From positions 1 to 64,000 of the forward strand of contig DASVQY010000065.1 of NCBI GenBank assembly GCA_036388895.1: DNA of 64,000 bases. Reading direction: 5' to 3'. The notes below the pieces were generated by a model. The model was not told the DNA's origin. It saw nothing but the letters and a program-made list of their open reading frames with translations, and searched no databases. Shown piece after piece: positions 32,364 to 41,512 of the stretch. Source of the DNA: SXVE01 sp036388895. GTDB lineage: Bacteria; Acidobacteriota; Blastocatellia; Pyrinomonadales; Pyrinomonadaceae. Each line of letters begins with the position of its first letter. The stretch's first letter is position 1. Position numbers and translations under genes: made by a program.

Positions 32364-32771
32364 ATGAGATTCAAAAACGAAAATGAAATACTTGAAATCG
32401 TGAAATCGTTTGAAAACGGCACGATTTCGCGCGCCGATTGGCGGCACGCCGAACATTTGACGGTCGCCCTTTATTATATTCACAAACACGACCGCGAAAC
32501 GGCTACCTCAAAAATGCGCGACGGGATTTTCAATCTTTTGCGCGCGTTTGAAGTTGATTTGACAAAAGAAATGCCGTATCACGAAACTTTGACGATTTTC
32601 TGGCTCACCACGGTTGCGGATTTCGCAGAATCGAAAAACGGCACGCCGTTCGTTGAAGTCTGCAACGAATTAATCGAAAAATTCGATAAAGATTATCCGC
32701 TTCGCTTCTACAGCCGCGAGCTGCTTTTTTCCGACGAAGCGCGGGCGAATTTCGTCAAAGGCGATTTATAA
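32364..32771 (+). CDS. Unknown 135-aa cytoplasmic protein
   Basis: Helical protein with ADWRHAEHLTVALYYI and PYHETLTIFWLTTVADF, a pattern shared by a small uncharacterised bacterial family; I know no function. Starts ten bases after the P-loop gene, so the two are probably an operon. Confidence 0.72.
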   Translation: MRFKNENEILEIVKSFENGTISRADWRHAEHLTVALYYIHKHDRETATSKMRDGIFNLLRAFEVDLTKEMPYHETLTIFWLTTVADFAESKNGTPFVEVCNELIEKFDKDYPLRFYSRELLFSDEARANFVKGDL

Positions 32772-32802
32772 TTTAGCTGTTTTTATCATCAAAAAATTGT
32801 GT

Positions 32803-32808
32803 TATAAA
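32803..32808 (+). promoter_or_regulatory. Candidate -10 element before the Cys leader ORF
   Basis: TATAAA lies so that transcription would begin near the ATG of the leader ORF at 32815, making that ORF nearly leaderless. No good -35 box is visible. Confidence 0.4.
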
Positions 32809-32814
32809 ACTTGT

Positions 32815-32892
32815 ATGTTTCAAAGAATGATTCCGGACAGAAAATTCCTCCACATTCTCGGCGCCGCGCCGAAAGAGTCCTGTTGTAATTAA
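32815..32892 (+). CDS. Possible cysteine-sensing leader peptide upstream of cysS
   Basis: 25-residue ORF starting MFQRMIPDRKF and ending GAAPKESCCN, with two adjacent TGT Cys codons just before the stop. It precedes cysS by about 110 bases. Ribosome stalling at the Cys codons when Cys-tRNA is scarce would be a classical way to control cysS. A TCGGC/GCCGA hairpin overlaps the 3' part of the ORF; a T-rich stretch follows (about 32896-32918). No full attenuator could be built by eye. Confidence 0.5.
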   Translation: MFQRMIPDRKFLHILGAAPKESCCN

Positions 32893-32999
32893 TTCCCTTT
32901 TTTATTTTAATTTATCTTTTTTGAACCGTTCGACAAATCGTGTCGAGCAAGTCCAATTTCTGCCGCGTTTGGTTTATATTATTGTTTTCAGGGAATTTT

Positions 33000-34400
33000 A
33001 TGCTTAAATTTCACAACACTTTATCGGGACAAACCGAAGAATTTCAGCCGCTCAACGAAAATGACGTGCGTTTATACATCTGCGGTCCGACCGTCTGGAG
33101 CTTCGCGCACATCGGCAATTTTCGCACTTTTACGTTCGGCGACGTTTTGCGGCGTTATCTAAAATACAAAGGCTACAATCTGACGCACGTAATGAATTTG
33201 ACGGACGTTGACGACCGCATCATCAACGAAGCGAAAAAAGCGGGAAAAACGATTGACGAATTCGTTCAGCCGTTTATCGAGGCGTTCTGGGAAGACGCGG
33301 ACGCGCTCGGCATTCAGCGACCGGAAATCGCGCCGCGAGCGACCGATCATATTCCTGAAATGATCGAAATCATTCAAACTCTGCTCGACAACAATCACGC
33401 TTACGCTTCCGACGGTTCGATTTATTACCGGATTTCCGCTTTTCCCGACTACGGCAAACTTTCAAAAATAAATTTTAAGGGCAATATTTCCGGCGCTTCC
33501 GGTCGAGTTGATACGGACAAATACGACAAGGAAAACGCGCAGGATTTCGCGCTCTGGAAATTCGTTGACGAAACAGAACCGACCGGTTGGGACGCGCCAT
33601 TCGGTCGCGGTCGTCCGGGTTGGCACATCGAATGCTCGGCGATGTCTATGAAATATCTCGGAGAAACTTTCGACATACACGCGGGCGGCGTTGATTTGAA
33701 ATTTCCGCATCACGAAAACGAAATCGCGCAGTCCGAGGGCGCGACCGACAAATTATTCGCCAAATACTGGCTGCACAGCGAGCATTTAAAGGTCGAGGGC
33801 GAAACGATGTCGAAAAGTCTGGGAAATTTTTACACTTTTCGTGATTTGCTCGAAAAAGGTTATTCGGCGAAAGCGATTCGTTATCTGCTTTTAAGCGTTC
33901 CTTATCACAAGCAGTTAAACTTCACGTTTGAAACCTTAAACGGCGCGGAAAACACGATTGAGCGGTTGAGCGATTTTCGTTCAAGGCTCGAAGAAGCGAA
34001 TCTGAATGCCGGAGCAAATGATGAATTAAAGGAAAAAACGCGCGTTTATCTGGCTGATTTTGAAGCCGCGATGGACGATAATTTAAACACTTCCGTCGCG
34101 CTCGCCGCGCTGCACAATCTTGTGCGGGAAGTGAATTCGGCATTGGCGAATGAAGCTGTTTTAACTGAAGATCGCAATTTGATTCTCGAAACGATAAATA
34201 AAATTGATTCGGTTCTCGGAGTTTTCAGCGAAACGCAGCAGGAAATGCTCGATACCGAAATCGAACAGCTTATCGAGGAACGACAGGAAGCGCGACGCGC
34301 GCGGAACTTCGCGCGTTCCGACGAAATTCGCGATTTATTGAGCGAACGCGGCATCGTCTTGGAAGATACGAAAGAAGGCGTGCGGTGGAAAAGAAAATGA
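33000..34400 (+). CDS. cysS: Cysteinyl-tRNA synthetase
   Basis: Charges tRNA-Cys. ICGPTVWSFAHIGNFRTF has the Zn-binding Cys and HIGN signature, WHIECSAMSM and HHENEIAQSEG supply further Zn ligands, and GETMSKSLGNF is the KMSKS loop. 466 aa from ATG 33000 (AGGG upstream), the normal length; an upstream in-frame GTG at 32940 would add 20 non-conserved residues. Cysteine dioxygenase lies nearby on the other strand. Confidence 0.95.
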   Translation: MLKFHNTLSGQTEEFQPLNENDVRLYICGPTVWSFAHIGNFRTFTFGDVLRRYLKYKGYNLTHVMNLTDVDDRIINEAKKAGKTIDEFVQPFIEAFWEDADALGIQRPEIAPRATDHIPEMIEIIQTLLDNNHAYASDGSIYYRISAFPDYGKLSKINFKGNISGASGRVDTDKYDKENAQDFALWKFVDETEPTGWDAPFGRGRPGWHIECSAMSMKYLGETFDIHAGGVDLKFPHHENEIAQSEGATDKLFAKYWLHSEHLKVEGETMSKSLGNFYTFRDLLEKGYSAKAIRYLLLSVPYHKQLNFTFETLNGAENTIERLSDFRSRLEEANLNAGANDELKEKTRVYLADFEAAMDDNLNTSVALAALHNLVREVNSALANEAVLTEDRNLILETINKIDSVLGVFSETQQEMLDTEIEQLIEERQEARRARNFARSDEIRDLLSERGIVLEDTKEGVRWKRK

Positions 34401-34449
34401 TGTTTTGTAAAGCCGGACAAATTTCAGGTAACTCTTTAAAACTTTGCTT

Positions 34450-34884
34450 TCAGTTGATTCTGGTTTCGTCTTGGTTATTGCCGCTTTTTTCATTTCTTTT
34501 CACGCGCTTTTGCTCGCTTTCTATTTCCTGAGTGAGAAAATAATTGAGAACCGTTCGAATAGCGACGATAGCGGCGAGTTTGCCGATTTGTTCCCAGCTC
34601 GGCGCGATTGCCGTCGAAAGAATATCTGCGCCGACTTGAAATTCGAGCGCCAGCAGCAAATATTTGCCGAGCGTCAGGCGCACGGCGTTAAAGTTCGTTG
34701 ATTGTTCGTCTTGAAAATGCGCGACTAAATGATAAATAGCCGAAATTACCCCGAGAGCGATTACAAGCGCGCCGGCAGCTTCAACACCGAGTTTTAACCA
34801 TTGTGCTGCCGCATTTATCGAGTGTTCGACAATTTGAAAAGCGCCTTCGTCCGGGATATTTTGGATGCTTTCCTGCCACATCAT
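34450..34884 (-). CDS. DUF1622 membrane protein
   Basis: 144 aa. Helices around residues 35-55 and 75-95, then ADILSTAIAPSWEQIGKLA and IRTVLNYFLTQEIESE, the signature of DUF1622. Function unknown. Its start overlaps the stop of the cysteine dioxygenase gene by one base, so the two are cotranscribed. Confidence 0.85.
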   Translation of the reverse strand: MMWQESIQNIPDEGAFQIVEHSINAAAQWLKLGVEAAGALVIALGVISAIYHLVAHFQDEQSTNFNAVRLTLGKYLLLALEFQVGADILSTAIAPSWEQIGKLAAIVAIRTVLNYFLTQEIESEQKRVKRNEKSGNNQDETRIN

Positions 34885-35459
34885 TATAATTGTACGTTAT
34901 CGCAAATAACACCGTTGATGCTCGTGTAAGAAAGCGACACTTCGGAAAAACGATTTGTTTCCCGACAGTAGGAAAGGCATTTATTGAATGGTTTTGAATA
35001 GATATGAATGCTGACGGCGCGTTCACCGAATTCCGGCAAATTCAGAATTTGATGAATCGGCTGTTCGAGTTCGACTTTGGCGGCGAGACAATCGGAAAGA
35101 TCGAAGCGGTCGGTTTCGTTTAAAATGCAAAAATTATCCGCTTCACTTATTTCCGCGATGGAAAAATTTTGACCGCGCAACCGTCCGATTGGAACAGTCA
35201 TCCAGCACATCTGGTCGGAGTGGTTGTGAACCCGCGACGATTGTCCTTTTTCCCAGCAAACCGCCATTAATTCAAAACGCTCGTCTTTGTAAATCAAATT
35301 ACGCGTGTAAAATTTCTCGCTCCAGTGAAAATAAGGAGAAATTGATTCGACATCAACCGGATTTTCCGCCAAAAACCGGTAAACGCTGTCGCATTTGAAT
35401 TGTTCGTCAGGAATTTCGCGCAAGCCTTCTACTAAATGTTGGATTTTAACTGTTTTCAT
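34884..35459 (-). CDS. Cysteine dioxygenase (type I, cupin)
   Basis: Fe-dependent oxidation of cysteine to cysteine sulfinate. GQSSRVHNHSDQMCWMTVP has the two His ligands and the Cys that crosslinks to Tyr; HQILNLPEFGERAVSIHIY gives the third His region. 191 aa, normal for the family. With cysS opposite and the possible Cys leader, this locus concerns cysteine balance. Confidence 0.9.
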   Translation of the reverse strand: MKTVKIQHLVEGLREIPDEQFKCDSVYRFLAENPVDVESISPYFHWSEKFYTRNLIYKDERFELMAVCWEKGQSSRVHNHSDQMCWMTVPIGRLRGQNFSIAEISEADNFCILNETDRFDLSDCLAAKVELEQPIHQILNLPEFGERAVSIHIYSKPFNKCLSYCRETNRFSEVSLSYTSINGVICDNVQL

Positions 35460-35578
35460 AAAATTCTAGCTGCGAAGCGACACGAAAAGCTCGAGATAAA
35501 CCCGGTATAATTTCTTAAAAAGTCTGTTTTTGCTGTTCCGAACTTCGCTTTTTTGTGTCGTTTCGTGGCGCTTCGTGG

Positions 35579-37519
35579 CTAATTTTCCTGCGATCTTTGT
35601 AAAAAGTCAATAAATTCCTGCGTGTTTCTCGTCAACCCCGGAAATGTCGCTACGGTTTTGCCGTCGGCTTCAATGACGGCGTAAAACGGCAGCGCGACGG
35701 TTTGATAATTTTTTTCTTGAAACTGCTGCTGGCGCTCGTATACCTCGCCTTCACCGTCGGTGAAAAGTTTCGCCAAAACGAATTTATTCATTTCCGTTTC
35801 AACTTCCCTTTTCACAAAAACATTCGCCTCCATCCAGCGGCAATTCGTGCATGTGTAACCGGTAAAATCTATAAAAACACGCTTATTCTCTGCTTTAGCC
35901 TGGGCTAAAGCTTTGTCCAAATCGTTTTTTATCCACGTCGGCTCATTATTCGGTTTGCCGAAAAAACGCGCCGAATTGTTCTCTAAATCCGGCGGCAAAA
36001 ACGATTCGAGTTCTCCGAGCCGCGCGCCGAAAAGTCCCGTTAAAAGATAAAAACTCACAGCTAAACTGATGATTGCCGAAACGAGCCGCAAAGCGCCGAT
36101 TTTTTCCGGTTTCGTATCGTGAAAAAGCTGGAATTTTCCTAACAAATAAACCGCTAAAATTATTCCAATAGCAATCCAAATCGCAAGCACTACCGGACGC
36201 GTGAAAATTCCCCATTTCCAGATTAAATCTACATTTGAAAGAAACTTCATCGCCGCCGCGATTTCCAGAAAACCCATCGCGACTTTTACCGAATTCATCC
36301 AGCCGCCGGCGCGCGGCAACTGCGCGACAAGCTGCGGCGCGAGCGCGAGAACAAAAAACGGCAGCGCGAAAACGGTTGAAAAGGCGAGCATTCCGAGCAG
36401 AGGCATCTGCCAGTCGCCCTGCGAAGCAGAAACGAGAATCGTGCCGACAAACGGCGATGTGCAGGTGAAAGAAGTCAGCGTAAACGTCAAGCCCATCAAA
36501 AGCGCGCCAATGATTCCGCTGCCCTCGCCTTCGTGACTGCGCGTTAAATTATCGAGCTTCGTCAGAACATTTGTCGGAATATTAATTTCGTAAGCGCCGA
36601 AAAGATTAAAGGCGAAAAAGAGAAAAATTCCGGTAATTAAAAGGTTTATCCACGGATTCGCGGCGAAAAGGTTGATTCCCGCCGCACCGACGAAAATTGC
36701 CAGAAGCATTCCGAGAATTGTAAACGTGGCGATAATTCCCAAAGAATAAACCGAAGCGAGTTTGATCGCTTTGGCGCGGCTGCGGCTCGAATGATTCGTA
36801 AAGTAAGAAACCGTAATCGGAATCATCGGAAAAACGCACGGCGTCAGCAAAGAAAGCGCGCCGAGCGAAAATGCGAGCCACAAAAACGACAATAAATCTT
36901 TGTTCTGCGGCGGCGCGGCGGGCAGCTCGTTGTTGATTGTTGTTTGACGGCGCTCACTCGAAACCAGATTTAAATTCGCGGAGCTTTCGCTTTGCCGGCT
37001 TCCGACCGCCGATGTTTGAACGCTTTTTTTAACGTCTTCGTAACCGTTGAACGAAACTTTAACCGTTTTCGGCGGCAGACAAGTCGTATCGTTGCAAACT
37101 TGATATTTGACATTGACAGCCAAATCGCCGCCGCTCGTTTCGCTTGTAGCGGTTACCGGCAAATCGAATTCGGCATTTTTTGCGAAGAATTTCGTATCAA
37201 TCTGAAAATTCGGGTCGAATTTCGTAATCGGCGCGGGCGATTTTATGTCTCCAACGATTCTAAAAGGCGCGTTTTCCTCAATCGTAATTTTCGTCGGCAG
37301 CGGTCCGCCTGCAGGTTGTTCGACGGCGTATAGATGCCAGTCGCCTTCGATTTCAGCTTTCAATTTCGCCGCGAAATTTTCATTCGATTTCAAAGATTTC
37401 CCTTTCGCAGCGGATTCGAGCGACCACGAAACCGGATTTTGGGCAAACGAAACCAGCGGCAAAACGATTATCATCGTCAACAAAATTACGAAATTTTTCA
37501 GGTGAATACTGCGGAGCAT
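35579..37519 (-). CDS. dsbD: DsbD-like thiol:disulfide interchange protein
   Basis: Carries electrons from cytoplasmic thioredoxin across the membrane. Signal peptide, N-terminal DsbD-alpha-like domain (about 25-165), eight-helix membrane domain (about 210-490, with TPCVFPMIPITVSYF and SFTCTSPFVGTIL each holding the reactive Cys), and a C-terminal thioredoxin-like domain with FTGYTCTNCRWMEANVF (C-x-x-C). 646 aa. The N-terminal domain has VCNDTTCLPPKTV, so both expected Cys are there. Single gene, ~210 bases from pdhA on the other strand. Confidence 0.92.
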   Translation of the reverse strand: MLRSIHLKNFVILLTMIIVLPLVSFAQNPVSWSLESAAKGKSLKSNENFAAKLKAEIEGDWHLYAVEQPAGGPLPTKITIEENAPFRIVGDIKSPAPITKFDPNFQIDTKFFAKNAEFDLPVTATSETSGGDLAVNVKYQVCNDTTCLPPKTVKVSFNGYEDVKKSVQTSAVGSRQSESSANLNLVSSERRQTTINNELPAAPPQNKDLLSFLWLAFSLGALSLLTPCVFPMIPITVSYFTNHSSRSRAKAIKLASVYSLGIIATFTILGMLLAIFVGAAGINLFAANPWINLLITGIFLFFAFNLFGAYEINIPTNVLTKLDNLTRSHEGEGSGIIGALLMGLTFTLTSFTCTSPFVGTILVSASQGDWQMPLLGMLAFSTVFALPFFVLALAPQLVAQLPRAGGWMNSVKVAMGFLEIAAAMKFLSNVDLIWKWGIFTRPVVLAIWIAIGIILAVYLLGKFQLFHDTKPEKIGALRLVSAIISLAVSFYLLTGLFGARLGELESFLPPDLENNSARFFGKPNNEPTWIKNDLDKALAQAKAENKRVFIDFTGYTCTNCRWMEANVFVKREVETEMNKFVLAKLFTDGEGEVYERQQQFQEKNYQTVALPFYAVIEADGKTVATFPGLTRNTQEFIDFLQRSQEN

Positions 37520-37731
37520 AATTTCAAACTTTTTAGATGCTCGATTTTAACATTTTCGGTTGTTTTTGTCGTTTCAGCTTTTATATTTTACGCGTTGTAA
37601 CAGATTAAGGTTTTCATACTTCTAAACAATTTCGGCTTTTGCACAATAAGCCTTTCGCCGCTATAATTTTTTCAAGGTTTAATATTTTATTTTATTCATT
37701 TTACGACAAAAAGGCGTGGAGGAAAGAAATT

Positions 37732-38889
37732 TTGCCAACTAAAACAGCAACTCGCCAGGAAGAAACAATAAAAACTCCAAAACCCGATGATGGTTCAACC
37801 CGCGGAATGGAAAGCAAAACCGCGTCGAAAAATTCGGGGAAACTCGCAGAAGCCGTGACGGATACGGTTGACCGCAAAGAAGCTCAAGCCGAATACAAAG
37901 AACGCAAAAAATCGCAAACCGACGCGATAAAAAATACCGACCCCGAACTGCTCAGAGAAATGCTTTATCAGATGGTTCTCGGCAGAGTTTTCGAGCAGAA
38001 ATGCGCCGAAGTTTACCGCATCGGTAAAATCGGCGGTTTCTGCCATCTTTACATTGGTCAGGAAGCAGTCGGCGTCGGCGCGATGATGGCGCTCAAAGAA
38101 GGCGATTACGTTATCACGAGCTATCGCGATCACGTTCAGGCGATGGTCGCCGGCATTACGCCCGAAGCCGTTTTAGCCGAGCTTTACGGCAAAGTGGGCG
38201 GAAATGTGAAAGGCAAGGGCGGTTCGATGCATATGTTCTCGAAGGAAAAAGGATTTTTCGGTGGGCACGGCATCGTCGGGGGTCAAATCGGCGTCGGAAC
38301 CGGAATGGCTTTCGCGCAAAAATACAAAGAAACCGATAATGTAACTCTTTGCTTTTTCGGCGAAGCGGCTGTCAATCAAGGCATTTTTCACGAGTCGCTG
38401 AATATGGCGCAATTGTGGAAGTTGCCGATTATTTATATCTGCGAAAACAATCAATACGGAATGGGAACGTCGCAGAAACGCGCGATGAGCATCGCCAACA
38501 TCGCTTCGAAAGCCGAAGGTTACGGAATGGTCGGCGAATTCGTTGACGGAATGGACGTGATGGCTGTCCGCGAAGCGACTTTAAAAGCAATCGAAAGAGC
38601 AAGAAACGAATCCCTTCCGACGCTTCTTGAAATTCGCGCTTACCGGTATATGGGACATTCAATGAGCGACCCAGGCAAATATCGCACGACTGAAGAAATC
38701 AAAAAATATCAGGAACGCGACCCGATTGTTTTGTTCAAAGACAGTTTGAAAGCGGCAAAGATTTTCACTGACGCGGATTTCGAGGATATTGAAAAACAAG
38801 CAAGAGAAGCGACTGATAGAGCGGTCAAATTCGCTGAAGAAAGCCCTTTGCCGGATGAACGCGAATTGTTTACAGACGTTTTGGCTTAA
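37732..38889 (+). CDS. pdhA: Pyruvate dehydrogenase E1 component, alpha subunit
   Basis: Thiamine-diphosphate-dependent decarboxylation of pyruvate in the heterotetrameric E1. The TPP-binding region FFGEAAVNQGIFHESLNMA through ENNQYGMGT and YRDHVQAMVAG are diagnostic. TTG 37732 was chosen because GGAGGAAA precedes it; this gives 385 aa with an unusual hydrophilic N-terminal extension of ~65 residues rich in Lys and Thr. First gene of pdhA-pdhB-pdhC; no E3 is in the window. Confidence 0.93.
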   Translation: MPTKTATRQEETIKTPKPDDGSTRGMESKTASKNSGKLAEAVTDTVDRKEAQAEYKERKKSQTDAIKNTDPELLREMLYQMVLGRVFEQKCAEVYRIGKIGGFCHLYIGQEAVGVGAMMALKEGDYVITSYRDHVQAMVAGITPEAVLAELYGKVGGNVKGKGGSMHMFSKEKGFFGGHGIVGGQIGVGTGMAFAQKYKETDNVTLCFFGEAAVNQGIFHESLNMAQLWKLPIIYICENNQYGMGTSQKRAMSIANIASKAEGYGMVGEFVDGMDVMAVREATLKAIERARNESLPTLLEIRAYRYMGHSMSDPGKYRTTEEIKKYQERDPIVLFKDSLKAAKIFTDADFEDIEKQAREATDRAVKFAEESPLPDERELFTDVLA

Positions 38890-38919
38890 TTAAGAAAACT
38901 TTAATAATTAATTGAAATA

Positions 38920-39903
38920 ATGGCAGAAATGACAATCCGCGATGCGCTGAATGCGGCGCTGCGCGAAGAAATTATCAGAGACGAAAACGTTTTCATAATG
39001 GGCGAGGAAGTCGCCGAGTACGACGGCGCGTATAAAGTCACGCGCGGGCTTTGGAAGGAATTCGGCGACAAGCGCGTGATCGACACGCCGATTACCGAAC
39101 TCGGGTTCGCGGCAGTCGGCGTCGGCGCGGCGATGGCGGGACTTCGTCCGGTAATCGAGTTTATGACGTTTAATTTCAGCATTTTAGCGGCTGACCAAAT
39201 CATCAATCACGCGGCGAAAATGCTTTATATGTCGGGCGGGCAATTCAAAGTGCCGATAGTTTTTCGCGGTCCGAACGGTTCGGCTTACCAAGTATCAAGC
39301 CAGCACTCGCAGGCGCTCGAAGCGTTTTACGCGAATTTTCCCGGCTTGAAAGTAGTAATGCCTTCGACCGCCGCCGATGCGAAAGGATTATTGAAATCGG
39401 CGATTCGCGACGATAATCCGGTAATTTTTCTCGAACAGGAAAGAATGTACGGCTTAAAGGGCGAGGTGCCGGAAGATGAAGATTTCACGATTCCTTTGGG
39501 CGTCGCCGACGTAAAACGCGAAGGAACCGACTGCACAATCGTCGCGCGTTCGATGACCGTTCCGCTCGCTCTGCAAGCCGCCGAACAAGCGCAAAAAGAG
39601 TTTGACGTTTCTGTCGAAGTCATCGACCCGCGCACGATAAAGCCGCTCGACATTGACACTATTGTCGCTTCGGTTAAGAAAACGAACCGCTTAATTATCG
39701 CCGAAGAATCGCACGCGTTCGCCTCGGTCGGCGCGGAGATCTCGCATCAAGTTATGGAAAATGCATTCGATTATCTTGACGCGCCCGTAAAAAGAATTTC
39801 AACCGCCGAAGCGCCGATGCCGTACGCGAAAAATTTGGAAGAACTTGCGCTGCCGGATGTTCCGAAAATTATCGCTGCCGTTAAGGAAGTTTGTTACATC
39901 TAG
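38920..39903 (+). CDS. pdhB: Pyruvate dehydrogenase E1 component, beta subunit
   Basis: Partner of pdhA. 327 aa with EEVAEYDGAYKVTRGL, TPITELGFAAVGVGAAMAG, FRGPNGSAYQVSSQHSQALE and the C-terminal transketolase-like domain IDPRTIKPLDIDTI. Begins 31 bases after pdhA. Confidence 0.95.
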   Translation: MAEMTIRDALNAALREEIIRDENVFIMGEEVAEYDGAYKVTRGLWKEFGDKRVIDTPITELGFAAVGVGAAMAGLRPVIEFMTFNFSILAADQIINHAAKMLYMSGGQFKVPIVFRGPNGSAYQVSSQHSQALEAFYANFPGLKVVMPSTAADAKGLLKSAIRDDNPVIFLEQERMYGLKGEVPEDEDFTIPLGVADVKREGTDCTIVARSMTVPLALQAAEQAQKEFDVSVEVIDPRTIKPLDIDTIVASVKKTNRLIIAEESHAFASVGAEISHQVMENAFDYLDAPVKRISTAEAPMPYAKNLEELALPDVPKIIAAVKEVCYI

Positions 39904-39957
39904 TTAGTTGGTAACCGATAGTGAAAGAACATCCTGCTAGCTATTTATTATTAAATT

Positions 39958-41379
39958 ATGGCGAATAAAATTTTAATGCCCAAACTTTCTCCGACAATGG
40001 AGGAAGGACAAATTTCACGCTGGCTCAAGGAAGAAGGCGACGCGATTGAAGCTAACGAAACGATTGCCGAAGTTGACACCGATAAGGCGACGATGGAAAT
40101 GACTTCGCTTGAAGCCGGAACGCTTTTGAAAATCATCGTTCCAGCCGGAGATAACGCCAAACTTGGTCAGACAATCGGAATCATAGGCGAAAAAGGCGAA
40201 GACTTTTCCGGGCTTTTAGACGATGCTTCGACAAATGGAGCGAGTTCCAAAGCCGATGCAGCAACAAACGGAAATGCCGGTTCCACAGCGCCGCAGTCGA
40301 AGCCGCAAGTCGCTGAGCAACAAGCCGAACCCAGAACTTCGGGCGGCGAACAGCCGGCGAAAAACATCACTGAAACCGAAGGACGCAGCTACGATTACTC
40401 TCGCCCTGATGCAGTCGAAGAAGCGGAAACGGCAACGGGAACCGAAGCCGGTCGCGGAAAAGCGGAAAGCGGAAACGGAAGAATGATCGTTTCGCCGATT
40501 GCCGCGCGAATGGCGGCGGAAAACGGCGTTGATTTGAAATCAATTCAAGGCTCCGGTCCGGGCGGTCGAATCATCAAACGCGACATCGAATCTGCGATGC
40601 AAGCCGGAAGCCGACAGCCCGAACCCGTTGCTCAGCCGGAACAAGCGCAGACCGCACCGGGCTTCGCGCAAACAACGGAAATTCAGGGAGCGTCACGTTT
40701 CCGCGAAGAAAACACTTCCAAAATGCGGCAGGTCATCGCGCAGCGTCTTGCCACTTCAATCGGTCCGGTTCCGACGTTTTATTTAACGGTCGAAATCGAA
40801 ATGGACAAAGCATTGGAGTTTCGCAAACAAATCAACGCGAGCATCAAAGAAGAAGAAAAGGTTTCCGTCAACGACGTTATCGTCAAAGTCGCGGCACAGG
40901 CGCTGATGAAGCATCCGTTCGTCAATTCTTCGTATCAAGATAAAACGATTCGTTTTTTCGAAGATGCCGACATCGGCGTCGCCGTAGCGATTGAAGACGG
41001 TTTGATCACGCCGGTCGTGCGCGGTGCGAACCGCAAAGGCGTTACGGAAATTTCCAGAGAAATAAAAGAAATGGCTGGACGCGCCCGCGAGAAAAAACTT
41101 CAGCCGGAAGAATACACCGGCGCGACGTTTTCGATTTCAAATCTCGGAATGTTCGGCATCAAGGAATTTACCGCGATAATCAATCCGCCGGAAGCCGCGA
41201 TAATCGCGGTCGGCGCGGCGACGCAGATTCCGGTCGTGCGTGACGGCGAAATCGTGACCAGAAATATTATGAACGTCACGATGAGCTGCGATCATCGCGT
41301 GATTGACGGCGCAACGGGCGCGAAGTTTTTGCAGACGTTCAAGCAGATGCTCGAAAACCCGATTTTGATGCTGATGTAG
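39958..41379 (+). CDS. pdhC: Pyruvate dehydrogenase E2, dihydrolipoamide acetyltransferase
   Basis: Core of the complex; moves the acetyl group to CoA. One lipoyl domain with DTDKATMEM (lipoylated Lys), a Gln/Ala/Glu-rich linker, a peripheral-subunit-binding domain (SPIAARMAAENGVDL, GPGGRIIKRDIE) and the catalytic domain ending in MSCDHRVIDGATGAKFL (HxxxDG). 473 aa. Third gene of the operon, closed by a strong terminator. Confidence 0.95.
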   Translation: MANKILMPKLSPTMEEGQISRWLKEEGDAIEANETIAEVDTDKATMEMTSLEAGTLLKIIVPAGDNAKLGQTIGIIGEKGEDFSGLLDDASTNGASSKADAATNGNAGSTAPQSKPQVAEQQAEPRTSGGEQPAKNITETEGRSYDYSRPDAVEEAETATGTEAGRGKAESGNGRMIVSPIAARMAAENGVDLKSIQGSGPGGRIIKRDIESAMQAGSRQPEPVAQPEQAQTAPGFAQTTEIQGASRFREENTSKMRQVIAQRLATSIGPVPTFYLTVEIEMDKALEFRKQINASIKEEEKVSVNDVIVKVAAQALMKHPFVNSSYQDKTIRFFEDADIGVAVAIEDGLITPVVRGANRKGVTEISREIKEMAGRAREKKLQPEEYTGATFSISNLGMFGIKEFTAIINPPEAAIIAVGAATQIPVVRDGEIVTRNIMNVTMSCDHRVIDGATGAKFLQTFKQMLENPILMLM

Positions 41380-41403
41380 GTTTCAATCAGGAATTACGAA
41401 TTA

Positions 41404-41447
41404 CGAATTACGAATTAAAATTTTTGATAATTCGTAATTCGTTTTTT
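41404..41447 (+). terminator. Terminator of the pdh operon built from the word GAATTAC
   Basis: CGAATTACGAATTA (41404-41417) pairs with TAATTCGTAATTCG (41428-41441), followed by TTTTTT. An extra tandem copy lies upstream from 41391. The same word occurs near 14354-14395. Confidence 0.8.
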
Positions 41448-41512
41448 ATTTCCGGCTGATATTTTCTTTTCTGTTATTTTTTTTCTTTTACATCTTTGCT
41501 TCCACGTCTCTG

